Assembly (NCBI GenBank): GCA_046349915.1
Contig: JAXMBL010000003.1
Location: forward strand, 1,860,001-1,924,000
Reading direction: 5' to 3'
Source: CAIXSC01 sp046349915
Lineage (GTDB): Bacteria > Planctomycetota > Planctomycetia > Pirellulales > Pirellulaceae
DNA length: 64,000 nt
The position numbers and the translations under genes were made by a program. Shown here in pieces: positions 37,675 through 47,346 of the stretch; positions within the stretch are counted from its first letter, which is position 1, and every line of letters starts with the position of its first letter. The notes below the pieces were generated by a model. It saw only the letters and a program-made list of their open reading frames with translations. It ran no database searches and had not been told where the DNA came from.

Positions 37675-38697
37675 TCATTGCATGCTTCCCCCTCGATTGG
37701 ATGTTTGGACGCAATCGCTCACGCCCCACTCCCGTTGTGCTTCGCGAATCCGATCGGCAACCGCGTCCGCGACGTTTGATGAGACGCCGCAATGGGCCGC
37801 CAGTCGCCACTCAATGCGTGGAAAACTGACCGCGGCGTCGACTACTTCCCTATGCACTTGGGTCAGCAAGTCGCCCGCGAACAGCAGATGCGGCTGGACC
37901 ACGATCGTATCGTACGGCAGCGGACCTAGTTCGGCGAGCGTTTCGGTCAGCCGGGGCTGAGCCATCGCCAAGTAAGCCACGCGAGCCTCCTGGACCGGCG
38001 TCAACGTCCGACGCAGTTCGAGAAACCGTTGAGTTTCGGCCCAGGCGGTTGGGTCGAGGCTGCCTCGGCCCACCAACACCCAGGCCTGAGTCGATGACTT
38101 GTGGCCTTGTTCCGCGTCAGCCAGCGACGTCGCGATGGTCGGCGGCGCTGCGCCCGCTTTATCCGCGGCCGCATCGCTGGCGTGCGATTCAGATTGGCTC
38201 CGCACCCCTTGAGCGTCGCGAAAACGGCTGGCTGACAATTCGAGCAAGCGGGGATGGCAGCCGAGATGATGTCCCACGGAAAATCTGACGTGAGGATGGC
38301 GGTTTCTGGCAGACTCAATGGCCGCGGGTACGTCCCTCTTCGCATGCCCAGCGGCGAACAACAGCAGCGGCGCGACCGCCACGTGCGTGACGCCGGTTTC
38401 GACCAGTTGGTCAATGGCCGCATCTATCGACGGCTCAACTAGTTCCAGAAAACACGGCCTCACCAGGGAGCCTGCAAATCGCTGAGCTACCTGCGCTACC
38501 GTGTCGAGGAATTCCTGTTGTCCTACCACGCTGCGAGTTCCGTGGCCGATCAGCAAAACGCCCAGGCGGTCTGGGGGCAGTCCCAGGTCAACCGCCGGCT
38601 GGTCGAAAGGCAGCGGAGCAGACGACTGCCGAGCGGACGATTGCGGAGTCAGCTCGGCGAGGTTGGCGGCGGAAACTGCGGAAAAACTGTCCGACAT
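37675..38697 (-). CDS. cbiX: Sirohydrochlorin cobaltochelatase-like protein (CbiX, two domains)
   Basis: 340 residues from ATG 38697, with AGGAG seven bases upstream. Two CbiX-like halves are seen: residues about 40-150 begin GVLLIGHGTRSVVGQ and carry the His ligand; about 205-325 begin WVLVGRGSLDPTAW, where the usual GH has become GR. This is the tandem arrangement of chelatases that insert Co2+ (or Fe2+/Ni2+) into sirohydrochlorin. No other cobalamin or siroheme gene is adjacent, so the exact metal is uncertain. A Ser/Ala-rich spacer links the halves. Confidence 0.85.
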   Translation of the reverse strand: MSDSFSAVSAANLAELTPQSSARQSSAPLPFDQPAVDLGLPPDRLGVLLIGHGTRSVVGQQEFLDTVAQVAQRFAGSLVRPCFLELVEPSIDAAIDQLVETGVTHVAVAPLLLFAAGHAKRDVPAAIESARNRHPHVRFSVGHHLGCHPRLLELSASRFRDAQGVRSQSESHASDAAADKAGAAPPTIATSLADAEQGHKSSTQAWVLVGRGSLDPTAWAETQRFLELRRTLTPVQEARVAYLAMAQPRLTETLAELGPLPYDTIVVQPHLLFAGDLLTQVHREVVDAAVSFPRIEWRLAAHCGVSSNVADAVADRIREAQREWGVSDCVQTSNRGGSMQ

Positions 38698-38837
38698 GGG
38701 CGGCTCCTGGGGCGAGCAGCACATCGTGTCCGCCGAGATTGGTATATTGACCGCGCGGGTTGGCGGCAAGCGGGCAAGACGGCGCGGGCGAGCCAATCGT
38801 CAGGCGGAGCGATTGCAGCTTGGAGACGTGAGCGGGC

Positions 38838-40691
38838 ATGGAATCGAAGTCGTACGTATATTTGACCATGACAAGCGGGCCGTGGGTCGGCGCTCAGTTT
38901 GCGCTCGATCCCCAGGCTGAAACGCGTGTAGGACGCGGCGTTGATTGTCAAATCCTGCTCAATGACCCGCGCTGCTCGCGAGTCCATGCCTGCATCGTGC
39001 AGCGGGGGGATCAGTGGTGGGTGCGTGACGAAGGCAGCACCAACGGCACGTTTCTCAACGGTCAAAAAGTCGATGAAGCTCAGTTGGCCTCCGGCAATCT
39101 GCTGCGAATCGGACCCGCCGAATTCGAATTCCACGGAGCGGACCAGACGCCCGCGGCCGCGGACGAGCAAGAAGAACGGGCCACTCAGACCATTGTGCGG
39201 CAGTTTCATGTCAGCGCGCACGATACGAGTTCGCTGGCGGTTTCCGCGCTTCGCGACACTCCACGAGCGCATGATTTTCTCCAATTATACGAACTCTCCC
39301 TCGAGTTGTTGGGCAAGGTCGACCCTGACGAAGTGCTGCAAATCGCGCTCGATTGCCTCCAGCGGCGAGTGCAGGCTTCGTTGGTCGGATTCTTGTGGAT
39401 CGACGAGCAAGGGCGGCTGCGACCGAAAGCGGTCGTTCCCAGCGAGGGACGCAATCCGCTGAAGCTGAGCGAAGCTCTCACGGAGATGGTCTGCCGTCAG
39501 GGACGCGCGGTCTGGATCGATACGCAGACTGGCTCGCGTAAAGGGGATTCTCTCAGCCACTACGCGGATGCTCTCTGCGTACCGCTCCTCCACGATCAGG
39601 CGACCGTGGGAGCCATTCACGTCTATTTGAAGCACGGCCGTTTCGATCAAGCCGAGTTTGATTTTTCAGTTTCTGTCGCCAATATTCTGGCGATCGCGCT
39701 CGTCAGAGCTCGCAAACAGGCCTCGCTCGCCGCCGACCATCGGCGTCTGTTGGCGAAAACCGGCGCATCGGACGAGATCATTGGCGACAGTCGCCCGATT
39801 CGGGAACTTAAATCGCGAATTGCTCGAGTCGCGACGGCGGGCGGCTGCGTGCTCGTGCGTGGCGAGAGTGGATCGGGAAAAGAGCTGGTGGCGCGAGCCT
39901 TGCATCGCGGCAGCCCGCGTGCGGATCGCCCCTTACTCGCGGTGAACTGCGCGGCCCTGCCGCGCGACTTGATGGAAAGTCAATTGTTCGGCCATAAGAA
40001 AGGCGCGTTCACGGGAGCCGACTCGGATCACATCGGGTGGTTTCAACAGGCCGATTCGGGCACGCTGTTTCTGGATGAAGTAGGCGAGATGACGCTGGAG
40101 GGGCAGGCCAAACTGCTGCGCATCCTCGAAGGGCATCCCTTCCAACCCGTGGGGTCCGCGAAGGAAGTGCGGGTGGATGTGCGCGTGATCGCCGCCACCA
40201 ATCGCGACTTGGCCGACTTTGTGCGGGAGGGGCGGTTTCGACAGGACTTGTACTACCGCTTGAGCGTTTTCGAACTGCAAGTACCGCCGTTGCGCGAACG
40301 CGGCGACGATGTCGGACTGCTGGTCGACCACTTCCTGGAGCATTTCACTCGTCAGCATGCCCGCCCCGGTCTACGGATCTCGCCAACCGCTCGCGAACGA
40401 CTCATCCAATACAACTGGCCCGGGAATGTGCGGCAACTACGGAATGTGCTCGACAGCGCCGTGGTGCTCGCGGAAGGAGACGTCATCCAACCGCATGACT
40501 TAGGTCTGCGTGATGTCGGAGGAGGTGGAACGGAGCTCGATTCCTTGGAACTCGTGCATTGGGAGAAGAAACTCATCGTCGAAGCCTTGGCTCGCACCGG
40601 CAATAACATGCCTGAGGCAGCCAAGCTGCTCGGAATCAGTCGTGCAACCCTCTATCGGAAAGTCGATGAGTATGGAATCCCGCGAGGTTAA
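38838..40691 (+). CDS. FHA-GAF sigma54-dependent transcriptional activator
   Basis: 617 residues from ATG 38838. An FHA domain (about 20-105; RVGRGVDCQILLNDPRCSRVHA, GSTNGTFLNG) that binds phosphothreonine peptides comes first. A GAF-type domain (about 145-295) follows. The AAA domain (about 310-545) has Walker A GESGSGKE, the GAFTGAD loop near residue 389 and LFLDEVGEM. A Fis-type helix-turn-helix (about 585-615; NMPEAAKLLGISRATLYRKV) ends it. It replaces a receiver domain with FHA, so it likely responds to Ser/Thr kinases. Target promoters are unknown. The start of the next gene follows 71 bases later. Confidence 0.93.
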   Translation: MESKSYVYLTMTSGPWVGAQFALDPQAETRVGRGVDCQILLNDPRCSRVHACIVQRGDQWWVRDEGSTNGTFLNGQKVDEAQLASGNLLRIGPAEFEFHGADQTPAAADEQEERATQTIVRQFHVSAHDTSSLAVSALRDTPRAHDFLQLYELSLELLGKVDPDEVLQIALDCLQRRVQASLVGFLWIDEQGRLRPKAVVPSEGRNPLKLSEALTEMVCRQGRAVWIDTQTGSRKGDSLSHYADALCVPLLHDQATVGAIHVYLKHGRFDQAEFDFSVSVANILAIALVRARKQASLAADHRRLLAKTGASDEIIGDSRPIRELKSRIARVATAGGCVLVRGESGSGKELVARALHRGSPRADRPLLAVNCAALPRDLMESQLFGHKKGAFTGADSDHIGWFQQADSGTLFLDEVGEMTLEGQAKLLRILEGHPFQPVGSAKEVRVDVRVIAATNRDLADFVREGRFRQDLYYRLSVFELQVPPLRERGDDVGLLVDHFLEHFTRQHARPGLRISPTARERLIQYNWPGNVRQLRNVLDSAVVLAEGDVIQPHDLGLRDVGGGGTELDSLELVHWEKKLIVEALARTGNNMPEAAKLLGISRATLYRKVDEYGIPRG

Positions 40692-40761
40692 ATCAACTCG
40701 CCGCGATCTCCGCGAGGTTGCCGCCGAGTGCCGCACGACTGAGGGCCAGCCGGAGAAGGTG

Positions 40762-41808
40762 ATGGGGAATGTTCCGAGTCGGAATTCGGCGCCGCCGGCG
40801 TACGAGTTTCCCGAATTCGTGCCGCATCCCTTGCTGCGCAGCGGGCATGCTCAGACCTTCGCTGGCGCCTATGTGCCTCATCGGCGAGTCGCTTATCGAG
40901 CTCAATGCCATACGTTGCTTCTGCCGGACGGCGATCGTACTGCCTTGCACGACGACTTGCCGGAGGGATGGAGCGACGGTCAACCGTGCGTGTTGCTGCT
41001 GCATGGACTGGGCGGTTCCCATTTGTCGCCATATATGGTGCGAGTATCCGACAAGCTGCGTCGTCGCGGCGTGCGCGCCTTTCGGTTGGATCTGCGCGGT
41101 CACGGCGCCGCCTGGGATTGGGCGCAATATCCGGGGCATGCGGGACGCAGCGAGGATGCTCGCGCGGCGATTGAGTTGATTCAGCGATTGGCCCCGCGCT
41201 CGACCCTTTCCGCCGTCGGCATCTCTTTGGGCGGCAACATCCTGCTTAAGCTGCTGGGAGAATGGGGGGGCGATGCTCCCGCACATCTGATTCAGGCGCT
41301 CATCGTCTCGCCGCCCGCCGATTTGGCTCATTGCTCGCGGAATATGCTCAACGAGGTGAGTCCACTCTACACGCGGGCGTTTCTGCGTTCGCTGCGCCGC
41401 CAAATGCGGCTGCGAAAGCACATCATGCCCGGACTCGCCCAACTCAAGTTGCCGCGCGATCCCGAGAATCTTTGGGAGTTCGACGACTGGGTCACGGCGC
41501 CGTTGAGCGGCTTCAAGAATGCCGTCGACTATTACGAACAGTGCAGTTCCTGCCACGTCGCTCATCAAGTGCAGGTCCCCACGACCATGCTCGCCGCCGC
41601 CGATGATCCGATCATTCCCATCGGCATTTTGGAAACGATCACGCTCTCCAGTTCTACTCGACTGCACATTACCGAGCATGGTGGACATATTGGCTTCATC
41701 GGTGAATCGGGACGTGATCCCGATCGTCGTTGGCTCGATTGGCGCATCCTGGAGTGGCTGGACGCTGGCATGCGAACTGGCATGTCCACGATCGACCCGG
41801 TACGATAA
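40762..41808 (+). CDS. YheT-family alpha/beta hydrolase
   Basis: 348 residues from ATG 40762, chosen because GGAG (40752-40755) stands six bases upstream; ATG 40672, inside the preceding gene, is the alternative. The alpha/beta-hydrolase fold shows an oxyanion motif LLHGLGGSH, the nucleophile Ser in GISLGGN, Asp in AADDPIIP and His in EHGGHIGF. Its wording (GHAQTFAGAYVP near the start) places it with YheT/ABHD1-3-like esterases. Substrate unknown. It follows the FHA regulator with a short gap and precedes an exported propeller protein. Confidence 0.87.
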   Translation: MGNVPSRNSAPPAYEFPEFVPHPLLRSGHAQTFAGAYVPHRRVAYRAQCHTLLLPDGDRTALHDDLPEGWSDGQPCVLLLHGLGGSHLSPYMVRVSDKLRRRGVRAFRLDLRGHGAAWDWAQYPGHAGRSEDARAAIELIQRLAPRSTLSAVGISLGGNILLKLLGEWGGDAPAHLIQALIVSPPADLAHCSRNMLNEVSPLYTRAFLRSLRRQMRLRKHIMPGLAQLKLPRDPENLWEFDDWVTAPLSGFKNAVDYYEQCSSCHVAHQVQVPTTMLAAADDPIIPIGILETITLSSSTRLHITEHGGHIGFIGESGRDPDRRWLDWRILEWLDAGMRTGMSTIDPVR

Positions 41809-41872
41809 GCGGCGTCGAGCGGGTGGCGCTCGGCCTCGCCCTGCCCTCTATTTTCCCGCCTAGGTAGTCTCC

Positions 41873-43159
41873 ATGCATCTCACTTCCTCCTTCAATGTGT
41901 TGCTGCCGTGCGCAACCGCCCTGCTCTGCCTTGTCGGGGTCAGCGCACCTCTGTCCGTTCATGGTCAAGAGTGGAATCGTTTTCGCGGACCAAATGGTTC
42001 GGGCGAGAGCGAGTCGAAGACCGTGCCCGGATCGTGGACGGACGCCGACCTGAACTGGAAAGTCACATTGCCGGGAGTGGGGCATTCCTCGCCCGCGATT
42101 TGGCAAGAGAAGATCTTCTTGCTGAGCGCGAATCCAGATGACGCCACGCGGTACATGCTCTGCCTCTCCACGAAGGATGGCAGCCAGCTCTGGCGCAAAG
42201 ACTTCCCGTCGAAGCCCCATCATCTGCATGTGCGTAGCAGCTACGCTTCGTGCACGCCGTTCGTCGATGCGGACACCGTCTATGTCGCCTGGTCCGATCC
42301 CGATCACACTTGGCTGAAGGCCTTCGCGCACGACGGGAAAGAAAAATGGAGCGTCGATTTTGGCGAGTGGGTCAGTCAACACGGCTTCGGTTCATCGCCC
42401 ATCGTCGTCGGCGATCTGGTCATCCTCTCTTGCTCGCAAGAGCCTTCCAAGCAGCCCAACACGCCTGATCCGAAGGACAGTTTCGTGGTGGCGGTCGACC
42501 GCAAGACGGGCGAAGTGAAATGGAAGACGCCCCGCAAGACCGATACGACGTCTTACTCGGTGCCGTGCGTGCGTCAGCTTCCCGACGAGGGCGGCGACGA
42601 AATCGTCTGCTGCTCAACGGCCGAGGGCATCTTCGCGCTGAATCCGAAGAATGGCGAGCAGAATTGGGCGCTGAAGGTTTTCGACAAGCGTACCGTGAGC
42701 TCGCCGTTCATCGCCGGCGGTCTCGTCTTTGGCACGACCGGATCGGGCGGCGGCGGCAGTTATGTCGTGGCCTTGTCGCCCAAGGGTGCTCAACCTGAAG
42801 TGGTCTATGAAGTTCGCAAGGAAGCTCCCTATGTGCCCACGCCGGTGGCTCGCGGTGAATTGCTGTTCTTGTGGTCGGACAAGGGAATTGTCACCTGCGT
42901 TCAAGTCGCGGACGGCAAGCAGGTTTGGCAGAAGCGTGTGAACGGTGCGTTTTCAGGTTCGCCCATTCGCGTGGATGACAAGGTCTACTGCATTAGCGAA
43001 GAGGGCGAAGTGGTGGTGCTCGCCGCCGAAAAGGAATTCAAGGAGATCGGCCGGATGTCCCTCGGGGAACCGAGTCGCTCGACTCCGGCGGTTTCCGGCG
43101 GCCGCATGTACCTGCGCACCTACTCGCAACTTATTTCGGTCGGCGGCAAGACACTCTAA
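41873..43159 (+). CDS. Exported PQQ-like beta-propeller protein
   Basis: 428 residues from ATG 41873. A signal peptide ends near SVHGQ-EW. The rest consists of PQQ-binding-like WD repeats (WNRFRGPNGSG, then repeated GKEKWSVDF, GEVKWKT, NWALKV and KQVWQKRV), giving a seven- or eight-bladed propeller. Planctomycetes carry many such proteins; some act as scaffold rather than PQQ enzymes. No quinoprotein dehydrogenase partner or pqq gene is here. A hairpin follows the stop. Confidence 0.85.
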   Translation: MHLTSSFNVLLPCATALLCLVGVSAPLSVHGQEWNRFRGPNGSGESESKTVPGSWTDADLNWKVTLPGVGHSSPAIWQEKIFLLSANPDDATRYMLCLSTKDGSQLWRKDFPSKPHHLHVRSSYASCTPFVDADTVYVAWSDPDHTWLKAFAHDGKEKWSVDFGEWVSQHGFGSSPIVVGDLVILSCSQEPSKQPNTPDPKDSFVVAVDRKTGEVKWKTPRKTDTTSYSVPCVRQLPDEGGDEIVCCSTAEGIFALNPKNGEQNWALKVFDKRTVSSPFIAGGLVFGTTGSGGGGSYVVALSPKGAQPEVVYEVRKEAPYVPTPVARGELLFLWSDKGIVTCVQVADGKQVWQKRVNGAFSGSPIRVDDKVYCISEEGEVVVLAAEKEFKEIGRMSLGEPSRSTPAVSGGRMYLRTYSQLISVGGKTL

Positions 43160-43182
43160 CTCCGAAGTACAAGCGAGAACAA

Positions 43183-43206
43183 AGGACGGGCGCATTCGCC
43201 CGTCCT
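43183..43206 (+). terminator. Strong hairpin after the PQQ-like gene
   Basis: AGGACGGGCG and CGCCCGTCCT form a perfect 10-bp stem with a four-base CATT loop. The following GGGTAG lacks a T-run. It lies 23 bases after the stop and just before the ribosome binding site of the next gene. Confidence 0.6.
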
Positions 43207-43227
43207 GGGTAGTACGGAGGTAACGCC

Positions 43228-46200
43228 GTGGCCAACGCCAACGCCCGGTGGCAATTCTGGCTGGATGTGGGCGGCACGTTCACCGACTGTGTCGCCCGCG
43301 ACCCTGATGGTCGCTTGCACCGCTTCAAGACACTCAGTTCGGGCATAACGAAGGGAGTCGTGGCGGCTGTTTCGAGCCGCGAAGTGATTGCGGAACTCGG
43401 CAGCCGCATTGATCCCCCCGATATTTGGCGCGGTTTCCGGATCAGGATTTTTGGGAGTGACGGCGAATTGTTCGCCGAGCGGCACGTCAAGTCTTCGTTT
43501 AGTCCGCGCGCCATGTTCCTGCTGTCGTCGCCACTCGACGCCGACCCGCCGCCCGGCGCTCGCTTCGAACTCGACTCGGGCGAAGAGGCGCCTCTGGTCG
43601 CCATTCGCTATCTGTTGGGCGTTCCCCTCGATCAAGCTCTTCCTCCCATTGAGGTTCGCTTGGGGACGACGCGTGGCACCAACGCGCTGCTCACGAGACG
43701 TGGGGCGCCGACCGCCTTTGTCACCACTCGCGGTTTTGGCGATATCCTGCAAATCGGCTACCAGAATCGCCCGCGGCTCTTCGACTTGGCGATTCAAAAG
43801 CCAACGCCCTTATTTCAAGAAGTCATCGAGATTGACGAACGCCTCGCGATCGATGGAGAGGTTGTCGAGCAACTCGACGAAAACACGGTTCGCTGGCAAC
43901 TGCGGCAATTGCGTGATCGTCGACCTGATGTCGCTTCGCTCGCCATCTGCCTCTTGAACGGTTACTGCCAGCCAGCGCATGAACACCGAGTGGCCGCGTT
44001 AGGACGAGAAGCAGGTTTTGGCCACGTGAGTGTCTCCCACGAAATCGCTCCCTTGATCAAGTTGGTCGCTCGCGGCGATACCACGGTGGTCGACGCCTAT
44101 CTCAGTCCCCTGCTCGCCGACTACGTCGCCAGTTTACGACGCGCGCTGGGGCCCGGGACAGATTTGAGATTGCTGACCTCAGCGGGAGGGCTGGTGGAAG
44201 CCAATGCATTTCGCGGCAAGGACAGCATCCTCTCGGGACCGGCAGGCGGAGTCGTCGGCTGTTCGCGAGTGGCGCTGGCCGCGGGGTTCGACCGAGCCAT
44301 CGGTTTTGACATGGGGGGAACCAGTACGGATGTCTCGCGGTTTGACGGTCGCTACGAGCGGGAATTTGAAACGGAAAAGGCGGGCGTGCGCATTGTTTCG
44401 CCCATGATGGCGATCGAAACGGTCGCGGCGGGCGGTGGTTCCATCTGCGGTTTTGATGGCGTCAAGCTGACGGTCGGGCCAGACAGCGCGGGCGCCGATC
44501 CCGGGCCGGCCTGCTATGGACGAGGCGGACCGCTGACCATCACGGATGTCAATCTATGGCTGCGGCGAGTCAGCGTTGACCATTTTCCGTTTCCCTTGGT
44601 GCGCGATGCCGTCGCTCGCCGCCTGGGAGAGATGGCTGAACAGATTCTTCAGGCAACGGGAACGAAGCCCGATCTGTTTGACTTGGCGCGCGGTTACGTC
44701 GAGGTGGCGAACTCGCACATGGCTCGCGCGATTCGCAGCGTGTCGCTCGCCAAAGGCTGCGATCCTCGCGACTATGTGTTGGTGGCTTTCGGTGGAGCGG
44801 CCGCACAGCACGCTTGCGCGGTGGCCGATGAACTGGGAATCACACGAGTTCTAAGTCATCCCGATGCGGGGCTCTTGAGCGCCTATGGTATTGGATTGGC
44901 GGAGCCAGAACGACATCGAATGCTGGGTGTCTACCGTCCTTATTCAACCCATGAGCTGACGGAACTCGAACCACGGTTCCTCGAACTCGAGGACGCAACG
45001 CGTAGAGAACTCGTGGAAGAGGGAGCGGTGATGGAACGAGTCGTCACACGTCGTGCACTCGACCTTCGCTATCGCGGGCTCGATGCATTCCTCACGATCG
45101 ATCAACCGGCCGACGGCGACTATGGAGCGGCGTACGAAGCGGAGCATCGGCGACGTTTTGGTTACGCACACTTGGGGCGGCCTTTAGAGATTGTCGCGAT
45201 CCGAGTCGATGCCGCGGCGCCCGCGGTGGCTGCATTGTCTCCCTCAACACGAGTTGCGCCCGTGGATGTAACCGAGGACAATGCCGTCGCCACGTATGAA
45301 CGCCCCAAGCTGCAACCGGGACACGTAGTGCGTGGTCCCGCCCTGATCGTCGAATCCTACTCGACCACCGTGGTCGACCCAGGCTGGCAAGCATCAATGC
45401 TGACGGGACGAGAATTGTTGCTGGAACGTTTGGAAGCGTCGCATGAATCGGCAGCTAAAGTGTCGCAAGACGACACGACAGACTCGTCCCTGCACTCCGC
45501 GGCAAGAATTTACGGATTTTGCCAGGCCAGTGGTCCGACAGGGCTGGATGGCGAGCAGGCTGTCTCGCCAGTATTGCTCGAAGTCTTCAATGGTCGCTTC
45601 CAGGGGATCGCGGAGCAGATGGGAGTCACGCTCAGGAACACCGCGACCAGCGTGAACGTGAAGGAACGACTCGACTTTAGCTGCGCCATCTTCACCGCGG
45701 ATGGCGATCTGGTGGTGAATGCGCCGCACATTCCCGTGCACTTGGGCGCGATGGGCGAAACGGTGAGGCAGTTGCTACGGCAGTTCCCCCAATTGTCGCC
45801 GGGTGACGTTTTGATCACCAACGATCCGTATGCGGGAGGGTCGCATTTGCCCGATGTAACCGTGGTCACTCCGGTCCATGACCCCGCGACCGGTTCGCGC
45901 GTGTTTCTGACGGCGAGCCGTGCGCATCATGCGGAGGTCGGCGGCATCACGCCGGGATCGATGCCGCCCTTCTCGCGGAACCTGGCGGAAGAAGGAGTGT
46001 TGTTGCGCGGCTTCAAGTTGGTCGAGGGGGGAGAGTCGCGATTCGACGAGTTACGGCGTCGACTGAGTGAATCGCCTTACCCATCGCGAGCCATCGAAGA
46101 CAATCTTACGGATGTCGCCGCGCAAGTCGCGGCCAATCGTCAGGGGCAACGCGATCTCGAACGATTGGTGGAACGTTACGGGCTCGACCAAGTGGTCGCC

Positions 46201-47109
46201 TACATGGGACATATTCAAAAGGCCGCCGAAACGAAGACTCGCCGAGCGCTGGCACAGTTGCCCGCGGGAAGGCGCGAGTTCCGCGATCATCTGGACGACG
46301 GCACGCCCATTTGTGTGGCGGTCGAAGTGCATGGCGATTCCGTGCGGATCGATTTCTCGGGCACAGGACAGGTGCTGAAAGGAAATCTGAACGCGAATCG
46401 AGCCATCGTATCGGCCGCCATCTTGTACGTGCTGCGCTGTCTGATTGCGGAAGAGATTCCCTTGAACCAGGGAGTGTTGGCGCCCGTGCAATTGGTGCTG
46501 CCGCCGTGTTTGCTGAATCCCACCCCAGGTGCGACGCCCGCGGACAGCCCCGCGGTCGTCGGTGGGAATGTCGAGACGTCGCAGCGAGTGGTCGATGTCT
46601 TGCTGGGTGCGTTTGGACTCGCGGCCGCCAGCCAAGGGTCGATGAACAACCTGCTGTTCGGCGATGGCACGTTTGGCTACTACGAGACGATCTGCGGAGG
46701 CGCGGGCGCAACGGCCGCGGCGGATGGAGCCGACGCCGTTCACACGCATATGACCAACACTCGCTTGACCGATCCCGAGGTTTTAGAACGACGCTTTCCC
46801 GTGCGGGTCGAAGAGTTTTCGATTCGAAGGAATTCGGGAGGCGCTGGACGATTTCGGGGCGGCCACGGCATCGTGCGTCGCCTGCGATTCCTGCGACCGC
46901 TCACCATCTCGCTACTGACGCAGCGCCGCGGTCCCTATGCACCCTACGGAGTTCAGGGGGGCCAGCCGGGTAGCTTGGGAGAGAATCGCTTGCGCAGAGC
47001 TAACGCGGCTTGGGAGCAACTACCCAACGCGGTCCAGTGCGAGGTGCAAGCAGGCGATGAACTGGAAATTCGCACGCCCGGCGGCGGTGGTTGGGGGCCA
47101 CTGCCTTAG
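43228..47109 (+). CDS. ATP-dependent 5-oxoprolinase/hydantoinase, fused A and B parts
   Basis: 1293 residues from GTG 43228, with GGAGG (43216-43220) seven bases upstream. Residues about 5-700 are the hydantoinase A half (WLDVGGTFTDCVARD, GTTRGTNALL, FDMGGTSTDVS, GADPGPACYGRGG). Residues about 770-1290 are the hydantoinase B half (SVNVKERLDFSCAIF, NDPYAGGSHLPDV, GTLF-like FGDGTFGYYETICGGAGA, and GGGGWGPL at the end). The fused form is the eukaryote-like 5-oxoprolinase layout, converting 5-oxoproline to glutamate with ATP; other N-acyl or lactam substrates are possible. It has no glutathione-cycle neighbours here. Confidence 0.92.
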   Translation: MANANARWQFWLDVGGTFTDCVARDPDGRLHRFKTLSSGITKGVVAAVSSREVIAELGSRIDPPDIWRGFRIRIFGSDGELFAERHVKSSFSPRAMFLLSSPLDADPPPGARFELDSGEEAPLVAIRYLLGVPLDQALPPIEVRLGTTRGTNALLTRRGAPTAFVTTRGFGDILQIGYQNRPRLFDLAIQKPTPLFQEVIEIDERLAIDGEVVEQLDENTVRWQLRQLRDRRPDVASLAICLLNGYCQPAHEHRVAALGREAGFGHVSVSHEIAPLIKLVARGDTTVVDAYLSPLLADYVASLRRALGPGTDLRLLTSAGGLVEANAFRGKDSILSGPAGGVVGCSRVALAAGFDRAIGFDMGGTSTDVSRFDGRYEREFETEKAGVRIVSPMMAIETVAAGGGSICGFDGVKLTVGPDSAGADPGPACYGRGGPLTITDVNLWLRRVSVDHFPFPLVRDAVARRLGEMAEQILQATGTKPDLFDLARGYVEVANSHMARAIRSVSLAKGCDPRDYVLVAFGGAAAQHACAVADELGITRVLSHPDAGLLSAYGIGLAEPERHRMLGVYRPYSTHELTELEPRFLELEDATRRELVEEGAVMERVVTRRALDLRYRGLDAFLTIDQPADGDYGAAYEAEHRRRFGYAHLGRPLEIVAIRVDAAAPAVAALSPSTRVAPVDVTEDNAVATYERPKLQPGHVVRGPALIVESYSTTVVDPGWQASMLTGRELLLERLEASHESAAKVSQDDTTDSSLHSAARIYGFCQASGPTGLDGEQAVSPVLLEVFNGRFQGIAEQMGVTLRNTATSVNVKERLDFSCAIFTADGDLVVNAPHIPVHLGAMGETVRQLLRQFPQLSPGDVLITNDPYAGGSHLPDVTVVTPVHDPATGSRVFLTASRAHHAEVGGITPGSMPPFSRNLAEEGVLLRGFKLVEGGESRFDELRRRLSESPYPSRAIEDNLTDVAAQVAANRQGQRDLERLVERYGLDQVVAYMGHIQKAAETKTRRALAQLPAGRREFRDHLDDGTPICVAVEVHGDSVRIDFSGTGQVLKGNLNANRAIVSAAILYVLRCLIAEEIPLNQGVLAPVQLVLPPCLLNPTPGATPADSPAVVGGNVETSQRVVDVLLGAFGLAAASQGSMNNLLFGDGTFGYYETICGGAGATAAADGADAVHTHMTNTRLTDPEVLERRFPVRVEEFSIRRNSGGAGRFRGGHGIVRRLRFLRPLTISLLTQRRGPYAPYGVQGGQPGSLGENRLRRANAAWEQLPNAVQCEVQAGDELEIRTPGGGGWGPLP

Positions 47110-47140
47110 CACGGTACGACTTGGCCGCGGAAGAATACGG

Positions 47141-47170
47141 CCACGGAAAGACACGGAACGGCACGGAAAA
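47141..47170 (+). repeat. Tandem decamer repeat (NCACGGAANN)
   Basis: CACGGAA recurs at 47142, 47152 and 47162, exactly ten bases apart, giving three decamer units. The gap 47110-47346 has nothing else I can name. Confidence 0.6.
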
Positions 47171-47346
47171 TGGCGAGGCGGGATGGTATGGATGTATGCC
47201 TGAACAACTGAAAAGTGGGTGTTTAGGGGAGGTGGGTAGGATCTGAATAGGAGTGCAATGAGTCCGCTCGTCCGGTTCAATCCATTCGCAGTTTGACACT
47301 GCGATTTCTATGATTCGCGCTTGTTTTCGTTGGCGAGTTTCATGCT

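Noticed and set aside
47293..47314. Promoter for the ECF sigma gene
   Set aside because: TTGACA and TATGAT are only 10 bases apart, too close for sigma70.
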